From Agrobacterium fabrum str. C58 (GTDB taxonomy: Bacteria > Pseudomonadota > Alphaproteobacteria > Rhizobiales > Rhizobiaceae): a DNA stretch of 64,000 bases. Positions 59,475-64,000 of this stretch are shown piece by piece. A program made the translations under genes and the position numbers. Location: positions 1,803,501-1,867,500 of the forward strand of contig NC_003063.2 in the NCBI RefSeq assembly GCF_000092025.1. The letters run 5' to 3'. The notes below the pieces were generated by a model. That model saw only the letters and a program-made list of their open reading frames with translations, did no database searches and was not told the DNA's origin. Every line of letters starts with the position of its first letter. The first letter of the stretch is position 1.

Positions 59475-60493
59475 CACAATCAGCATCCCATAAGGCAGCG
59501 TCCCATCAGCCGGCCTTGACCGTTAAAGGCCTGACGAAAACCTTCGACGTGTCGGCCCCGCTGCTCAACCGCATCATTGAGCGCAAACCCCGGCAGTTCG
59601 TGCAGGCCGTCAACGATATCGATTTCGCCGTTCCTGCTGGCGGCTGTCTCAGCATCGTCGGTGAAAGCGGCTGCGGCAAATCGACCGTTGCCCGCCTGGT
59701 GACCGGGCTTTTCCGGCCAAGCGCCGGCGCGTTCCAATTCGCGTCGGGCGGCAACGGCAAACCCCTGTCGGCGCAGATGATCTTCCAGGATCCCTATGCT
59801 TCGCTCAATCCGCGTTGGCGGGTGAAGAACATCATCGCCGAACCGATCCGCGAGCTGAAGCTGCGCGCGACAAAGGCCGAGGCGATGGAGCGCGTGGAGG
59901 AACTTCTCCAGACGGTGGGCCTGTCCGCCTCCGATGGCGAGAAGTTTCCGCATGAATTTTCCGGCGGCCAACGTCAGCGCATCTCGATTGCCCGTGCATT
60001 GGCGAGCGAACCGGAGTTCCTCGTCTGTGACGAGCCGACATCGGCGCTTGACGTTTCGGTACAGGCACAGGTGCTGAACCTCATGCGCCGCCTGCAGGAT
60101 GAACTCGGCCTCACCTATCTCTTCATCAGCCACGACATGAGTGTTGTCCGCCACATGTCGGACCGCATTGCGGTCATGTATCTCGGGCGAATTGTGGAGG
60201 AGGGCGATACAGAAGAGCTTTTCGCCAATCCGCGCCATCCCTATACCCGGCTGCTTCTCCAGACGATCCCCAATATCAAGACCCCGCAGCGGGACCGGGA
60301 GATTGTTGCGGGTGAAGTGCCGAGCCCTTTGAAGCCGCCTTCGGGCTGCGCGTTTCACCCCCGTTGTCCGCTCGCAACAGCGCAATGTTCGGCAGAGGTG
60401 CCGAAAGTGAAAAGCCTCGCCAACGGCACGCGGGTCGCCTGCCATCTGGTTGAAGATGACACGGAATGGGCAGGCCAGCGACAGCGCGCCTGA
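59471..60493 (+). CDS. Peptide-type ABC ATPase 2 (DppF family)
   Basis: 340 residues from the ATGA overlap behind GGAGG. Walker A GESGCGKST is at 64-72, FSGGQRQRISIARALA and VCDEPTSALDVSVQAQ follow, and the C-terminal Cys motif is PPSGCAFHPRCPLATAQCSAEVP. An N-terminal insertion (VSAPLLNRIIERKPRQFVQAVNDI) is usual for DppF. It ends the plus-strand operon, facing the GntR gene with 8 bp between. Confidence 0.93.
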   Translation: MTQSASHKAASHQPALTVKGLTKTFDVSAPLLNRIIERKPRQFVQAVNDIDFAVPAGGCLSIVGESGCGKSTVARLVTGLFRPSAGAFQFASGGNGKPLSAQMIFQDPYASLNPRWRVKNIIAEPIRELKLRATKAEAMERVEELLQTVGLSASDGEKFPHEFSGGQRQRISIARALASEPEFLVCDEPTSALDVSVQAQVLNLMRRLQDELGLTYLFISHDMSVVRHMSDRIAVMYLGRIVEEGDTEELFANPRHPYTRLLLQTIPNIKTPQRDREIVAGEVPSPLKPPSGCAFHPRCPLATAQCSAEVPKVKSLANGTRVACHLVEDDTEWAGQRQRA

Positions 60494-60501
60494 GAAGGGG
60501 A

Positions 60502-61179
60502 TCAGCCGAGGGCGGCGCGCAGGTCGTGGGAAAGGTCGCGGATTTCGCTGAGATCGAGTTCCGCTTCCACATGCTCGAGGTGATGGGTCATCAGATGGAT
60601 GGCCCGCGACGGATCATTGTTGGCAATCGCATCGACGATTTCGGCATGTTCGTCCGGGCCGCAGTTGAAGCGATCCGTGTTACGGTAAACGGCGGTAATG
60701 AGCGACGAGCGGGAAATGAGGTCGCGCATGGTGGTAAAAAGGAAATCAGAACCGAGCGTTTCCGCAAGCAGCAGGTGGAACCCGCCGGAAAGCTTGATGA
60801 TGTCGGTCGTGACGTTCCTGGTATTGGCCACACGCTCCTTGGCCACATGGTCGCGCAGCTTTTTGAGATCGGTTTTGGTGGCGGACCTGCACAGTCTTTC
60901 GACGACGCATTGCTCGACGGTACGGCGTACGAAGAAGACATCGCGGGCTTCCTCGACCGAAGGTTTGGAGACGAAAGCGCCGCGATTGGGAACGATGGTC
61001 ACCAGTCCGTCACGCTCAAGAACGGACAGAGCCTGGCGGATTCGTGCGCGGCTGACGCCAAAGATTGTCGCCAGTTGCTCTTCTTTCAGCTGCACGCCCG
61101 GACGCAACCGGCGTTCGGCAATCGAAAGCCATACTTTCTCGACAATCTGCTGTGTGGACGGGCCGGCCTGTTCGGTCAT
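60502..61179 (-). CDS. GntR/FadR-subfamily regulator of the amidohydrolase regulon
   Basis: 225 residues. A winged helix lies at about 8-75 (LSIAERRLRPGVQLKEEQLATIFGVSRARIRQALSVLERDGLVTIVPNRGAFV), then an FCD domain with the metal/ligand His pattern (HLLLAETLGSD, DEHAEIVDAIANNDPSRAIHLMTHHLEHVE). It is divergent from the flavin-reductase-like gene over a 120-bp promoter that contains ATTGTCAACAATAT, identical to the site at 51984. It is therefore the probable repressor of both ends of the cluster. Confidence 0.92.
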   Translation of the reverse strand: MTEQAGPSTQQIVEKVWLSIAERRLRPGVQLKEEQLATIFGVSRARIRQALSVLERDGLVTIVPNRGAFVSKPSVEEARDVFFVRRTVEQCVVERLCRSATKTDLKKLRDHVAKERVANTRNVTTDIIKLSGGFHLLLAETLGSDFLFTTMRDLISRSSLITAVYRNTDRFNCGPDEHAEIVDAIANNDPSRAIHLMTHHLEHVEAELDLSEIRDLSHDLRAALG

Positions 61180-61259
61180 TCGACATACTCCCCAATCGCC
61201 CTAGAGAAGCGTGATGTGAATGAAAAAGTCAACCGTATCAACGGGATTTTGGTTGCAAC

Positions 61260-61273
61260 ATTGTCAACAATAT
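61260..61273. promoter_or_regulatory. GntR operator candidate at the GntR/flavin-reductase promoter
   Basis: ATTGTCAACAATAT, 14 of 14 identical to 51984-51997. Its core TTGTCAACAA has the TNGTNNACNA symmetry of FadR-type operators. It lies 81 bp before the GntR ATG and 27 bp before the downstream gene. Confidence 0.7.
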
Positions 61274-61299
61274 GAAAGATAATTGTAGACTAAATTAGG

Positions 61300-61938
61300 A
61301 TGCCGATCATGGAATTCGATTTCAGCGCGCTTGAGCCCCAGAGCCGCTACCGCCTTCTGACGAATTTTATCGGTCCGCGACCGATCGCGCTTGTGACGAC
61401 CCGCTCTGAAGCGGGCCATAACAATGCAGCACCGATGAGCTTCTTCAACGTTTTTTCGCATGATCCGCCCATCGTCGTCCTCGGCATTCAGCCCAAGCTG
61501 AGCGGCGAGGAAAAGGATACGATGGTGAATATCCGCCGCACCGGCGAGTTCGTCATCAATATGGTGGACATGGCGCTGTCGGATCAGATGCTCATCTGCG
61601 GCCTCGGCTTTGACAATGAAGTCGACGAAATGTCGATGGCGCAACTGACGGCCAAGCCCTGCAGCAAGATCGATGCGAGTTATGCCGCGCAATCACCCTG
61701 TGCATTCGAGTGCCGCGTGGAGCGACTGATCGGTTACCCGCGCCGCACGCTGGTATTGGGTGAAGTGGTGCACATGCATGTCCATAATGAGTGCCTCGAT
61801 GAAGAGGGGCGTTATGTCGATCCCGATCGCTACCAGCCGATCGCCCGGCTTCATGCCGACAATTACATCACCTCGGATCGCCAGTTCGTTCTGAAGGCGC
61901 CACCAATCACCGATTTCACCGCGCCTGACGGCAAGTGA
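61300..61938 (+). CDS. Flavin-reductase-like / FMN-binding split-barrel protein
   Basis: 212 residues as drawn; the ATG at 61309 (MEFDFSALEPQSRY) with AGGA nine bases upstream is equally likely. The FMN-binding pattern NFIGPRPIALVTTRSEAGHNNAAPMSFFNVFSHDPPIVVLGI, followed by KDTMVNIRRTGEFVINMV, is the flavin reductase/flavoredoxin (DIM6/NTAB) domain. It could supply reduced FMN to an oxygenase or act as an oxidoreductase on the imported compound. No oxygenase gene is in the cluster. The next gene follows after 12 bp. Confidence 0.88.
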   Translation: MPIMEFDFSALEPQSRYRLLTNFIGPRPIALVTTRSEAGHNNAAPMSFFNVFSHDPPIVVLGIQPKLSGEEKDTMVNIRRTGEFVINMVDMALSDQMLICGLGFDNEVDEMSMAQLTAKPCSKIDASYAAQSPCAFECRVERLIGYPRRTLVLGEVVHMHVHNECLDEEGRYVDPDRYQPIARLHADNYITSDRQFVLKAPPITDFTAPDGK

Positions 61939-61950
61939 AGGCTATTCAGG

Positions 61951-62682
61951 ATGCGTGCGATGCATATTCGTTTGATCAATCCCAATTCCACCGCCTCCAT
62001 GACCGCGCAGGCCCTCGATAGCGCCTTGCGGGTCAAGCAGAAGGATACCCACGTCTCTGCGGCAAATCCTGTCGATACCCCCGTCAGCATCGAAGGGCAG
62101 GCGGATGAGGCCATGGCCGTTCCGGGGCTTCTGGCGGAAATCCGCAAGGGCGAGGGGCATGGCGTGGATGCCTATGTGATCGCCTGTTTCGACGATCCGG
62201 GACTTCACGCCGCGCGCGAAGTGGCGCGGGGGCCGGTCATCGGCATCTGCCAGGCGGCTGTGCAGGTCGCGATGACGATCAGCCGGCGTTTTTCGATCAT
62301 CACGACGCTGCCACGGTCCATACCGATTATCGAAGATCTGGTGGAAGATTATGGTGCCCAGCGCTATTGCCGAAAGGTGCGCGCGATCGACCTGCCGGTT
62401 CTCGGGCTTGAGGAGGATCCGGAAGTCGCGGAAGCCCTGCTTCGCCGCGAAATCGAGGCCGCCAAGCGTGAGGATGCGGCAGAGGCGATCATTCTCGGCT
62501 GCGCCGGCATGTCGTCGCTCTGCGACCGCCTGCGGGACGCCACCGGCGTACCCGTCATCGATGGCGTTACGGCTGCGATCAAGCTTGCCGAAGCGCTGGT
62601 CGGCGCCGGTTATACGACCTCGAAGGTCAATGCCTATGACTATCCACGCGTAAAGGGGCCAGCCCTCGTCGCCTGCGCCTAG
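61951..62682 (+). CDS. Hydantoin-racemase-like Asp/Glu racemase family protein
   Basis: 243 residues; an ATG at 61960 is possible. INPNSTASMT at the N terminus is the hydantoin racemase signature. The two catalytic Cys are C79 (YVIACFDDPGL) and C184 (IILGCAGMSSL). Family members racemise 5-substituted hydantoins or allantoin. Beside amidohydrolases it supports a pathway for a chiral cyclic ureide or related ring. It is the last gene before the LysR regulator. Confidence 0.88.
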   Translation: MRAMHIRLINPNSTASMTAQALDSALRVKQKDTHVSAANPVDTPVSIEGQADEAMAVPGLLAEIRKGEGHGVDAYVIACFDDPGLHAAREVARGPVIGICQAAVQVAMTISRRFSIITTLPRSIPIIEDLVEDYGAQRYCRKVRAIDLPVLGLEEDPEVAEALLRREIEAAKREDAAEAIILGCAGMSSLCDRLRDATGVPVIDGVTAAIKLAEALVGAGYTTSKVNAYDYPRVKGPALVACA

Positions 62683-62783
62683 TTTGCAGGAAAATGCCTG
62701 CGGCCCATTTGCGGGCGCTGCCGCCACGTTCTAGTGTTCTCCCGCGCGCACCCGTCAAGTGATCGCGCCGCGGGGGAGAGCGT

Positions 62784-63707
62784 ATGATCGACAAACTGGA
62801 ATTTTTTATTGCATTGGCACGGGCGGAACATTTCGGCCGGGCGGCGGAGGAGTGTGGTGTCTCCCAGCCCAGCCTCTCAGCCGCAATCCGGCAATTGGAG
62901 GACCAGCTGGGTGTCGGTCTTGTGGTGCGTGCGGCGCGGTATCAGGGGCTGACGCCGGAGGGCCAGCGTGTGCTGGAATGGGCGCGTCGTATCGTCGGCG
63001 ATACCCGCACCATGCGGGAAGAAATGCGCGCTGCCCGCAAGGGCCTTGCCGGACATATTCGCCTTGCCGTCATTCCGACCGCGCTTGCGATGGTGCCGCG
63101 ATTGACCGAATCCTTCCAGGCGCGCCATCCCGATGTGACCTTTTCCGTCACGTCACGCACCTCGCTTCAGGTGCTGGGGCAGATCGAAAATCTCGAGATC
63201 GATGCGGGAATCAGCTATCTCGACAACGAACCGCTGGGCCGAGTCACCACCGTGCCGCTTTATTCCGAGCGATATCACCTCATCACGGCAGGTGGAACGC
63301 CGCTCGCCGATCAGGAAAGCGTTACCTGGAAGCAGGTGTCGGGTCTTAGGTTATGCCTATTGACGCCGGATATGCAGAACCGACGCATCATCAACAAACA
63401 CATGGCAGAGGCCGGTGTGGAGGCAAAGCCGACACTGGAATCCAACTCCATGATCGTGCTGTTTTCCCATATCCGAACCGGACAATGGGCTTCAATAATG
63501 CCGCGTAACCTAGCGGAATCATTCGGTTTTCCAAAACAGATAAAAATCATTCCGATCACTGAGCCGGATGCCGAACATCTGGTCGGTCTGATTGCCACGC
63601 ACCGCGAACCACACACGCCACTCGTCTCGGCGCTGCTTCACGAGGCCCGCCAGCGAGCGGCGGAAAAAGCATTTGATAGGAATTTCCTATCAAACGACGG
63701 AAACTGA
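62784..63707 (+). CDS. LysR-family regulator next to formate dehydrogenase
   Basis: 307 residues. The N-terminal helix-turn-helix is MIDKLEFFIALARAEHFGRAAEECGVSQPSLSAAIRQLEDQLGVGLVVR, followed by a substrate-binding-like effector domain from about 95 (GHIRLAVIPTALAMVPRLTESFQARHPDVTFSV). GGGGGAGAG lies before the ATG. It precedes fdsG in the same direction by 116 bp, a usual arrangement for NAD-dependent formate dehydrogenase loci. A 23-bp palindrome is embedded in its last codons. Confidence 0.9.
   Translation: MIDKLEFFIALARAEHFGRAAEECGVSQPSLSAAIRQLEDQLGVGLVVRAARYQGLTPEGQRVLEWARRIVGDTRTMREEMRAARKGLAGHIRLAVIPTALAMVPRLTESFQARHPDVTFSVTSRTSLQVLGQIENLEIDAGISYLDNEPLGRVTTVPLYSERYHLITAGGTPLADQESVTWKQVSGLRLCLLTPDMQNRRIINKHMAEAGVEAKPTLESNSMIVLFSHIRTGQWASIMPRNLAESFGFPKQIKIIPITEPDAEHLVGLIATHREPHTPLVSALLHEARQRAAEKAFDRNFLSNDGN
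63672..63694. promoter_or_regulatory. 23-bp palindrome in the 3' end of the LysR gene, candidate operator for fds
   Basis: Arms TTTGATAGGAA (63672-63682) and TTCCTATCAAA (63684-63694) are perfectly complementary around one base. The inner ATAGG-N5-CCTAT part has LysR-type spacing and symmetry. It lies 130-152 bp upstream of the fdsG ATG, inside the coding end (FDRNFLSN), which forces those codons. Confidence 0.65.
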
Positions 63708-63823
63708 TTATTGACCTGATCCTGCCGATCTCGCCATTCTTTCAGCCAATGCAGGGCTGCGACGGGATTTCACCATATCCCGCTCATCATTCCTTGCCCC
63801 TGTCGGTTTGGGAGGACTGGCTT

Positions 63824-64000
63824 ATGAATATCAGAGCGGTTGCCGCAGATGAGGCGGCCCGTGTTTCCGCTGTTATCAACGAATGTCTCCACCTGGAGGG
63901 GCCTTTGCTGCCCATCCTGCACGCGGTGCAGGAAGAATTTGGTTACATCCCGGAAAGCGCCAAGCAGATCATCGCCTCCGCGCTGAATATATCGCGCGCG
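63824..64000 (+). CDS. fdsG: NAD-dependent formate dehydrogenase gamma subunit, start (runs off the window)
   Basis: The first 59 residues are visible from the ATG behind GGGAGGA. The helical N-terminal region INECLHLEGPLLPILHAVQEEFGYIPESAKQIIASALNISRA matches the FdsG/NuoE family, a thioredoxin-like [2Fe-2S] subunit that passes electrons from the formate-oxidising subunit to the flavin subunit. The Cys ligands lie beyond the window. It is expected to begin an fdsGBACD-type operon, under the LysR regulator just upstream. Confidence 0.88.
   Translation, partial: MNIRAVAADEAARVSAVINECLHLEGPLLPILHAVQEEFGYIPESAKQIIASALNISRA

Overview
The window looks like Rhizobiaceae chromosomal DNA, most probably the linear chromosome of an Agrobacterium of the tumefaciens/fabrum group. 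Reasons: the agp/aga alpha-galactoside locus, a short accessory FtsZ without a C-terminal tail, an aconitase-X hydroxyproline locus, an alphaproteobacterial porin, CCTCCTCCC sRNA hairpins behind a DUF1127 gene, and a RIME-like palindrome. This assignment rests on recalled gene order and families, not on a database search. Almost all of the window is catabolic and transport operons with their own local regulators. I see no tRNA, rRNA, insertion sequence, phage or CRISPR array.

Layout. (1) 1-11182: a minus-strand CUT1 sugar ABC operon (binding protein, two permeases, an argininosuccinate-lyase-like C-N lyase, ATPase, the start of a PfkB kinase) faces a plus-strand ROK regulator, an 800-residue PIG-L deacetylase and a DMT exporter. 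(2) 11187-21296: AraC regulator facing a GH4 - binding protein - permease - permease - double ATPase - GH4 operon, matching the agp/aga locus known from Sinorhizobium. (3) 21588-27293: an HlyD / double-ABC / ABC-2 exporter (YhiI-RbbA-YhhJ type) and an outer-membrane barrel protein. (4) 27511-30107: a DUF1127 small protein, a four-hairpin anti-Shine-Dalgarno sRNA, a single-domain response regulator with a possible general-stress promoter, and the accessory ftsZ. (5) 30217-40438: a hydroxyproline-type locus: GntR regulator, DapA-family aldolase/deaminase, Ldh2-family pyrroline-2-carboxylate reductase, polar amino acid ABC transporter, FAD amine dehydrogenase, aconitase X, and a proline-racemase-like protein with Ser/Thr at both catalytic positions. 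(6) 40586-46343: a LacI-controlled polar amino acid-type ABC transporter with a 2-hydroxyacid dehydrogenase. (7) 46469-50357: a PAS-GGDEF-EAL protein and a porin behind an unusually AT-rich leader. (8) 50409-62682: a GntR-controlled peptide-type ABC transporter with three amidohydrolases, a flavin-reductase-like protein and a hydantoin-racemase-like protein, probably for an N-heterocyclic or cyclic-amide nutrient. (9) 62784-64000: a LysR regulator followed by the start of NAD-dependent formate dehydrogenase (fdsG).

The repeated plan is: import a niche nutrient, convert it with adjacent enzymes, and control the unit with one local repressor or activator whose palindromic operators can often be seen in the divergent promoter. 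The items most worth follow-up are the CCTCCTCCC sRNA (27946-28106), the lyase/deacetylase operon (1-9731), the Ser/Thr racemase-like protein (39410-40438), the three-amidohydrolase operon (50409-62682) with an identical 14-bp operator at both ends, and an 11-G tract inside a transporter gene.
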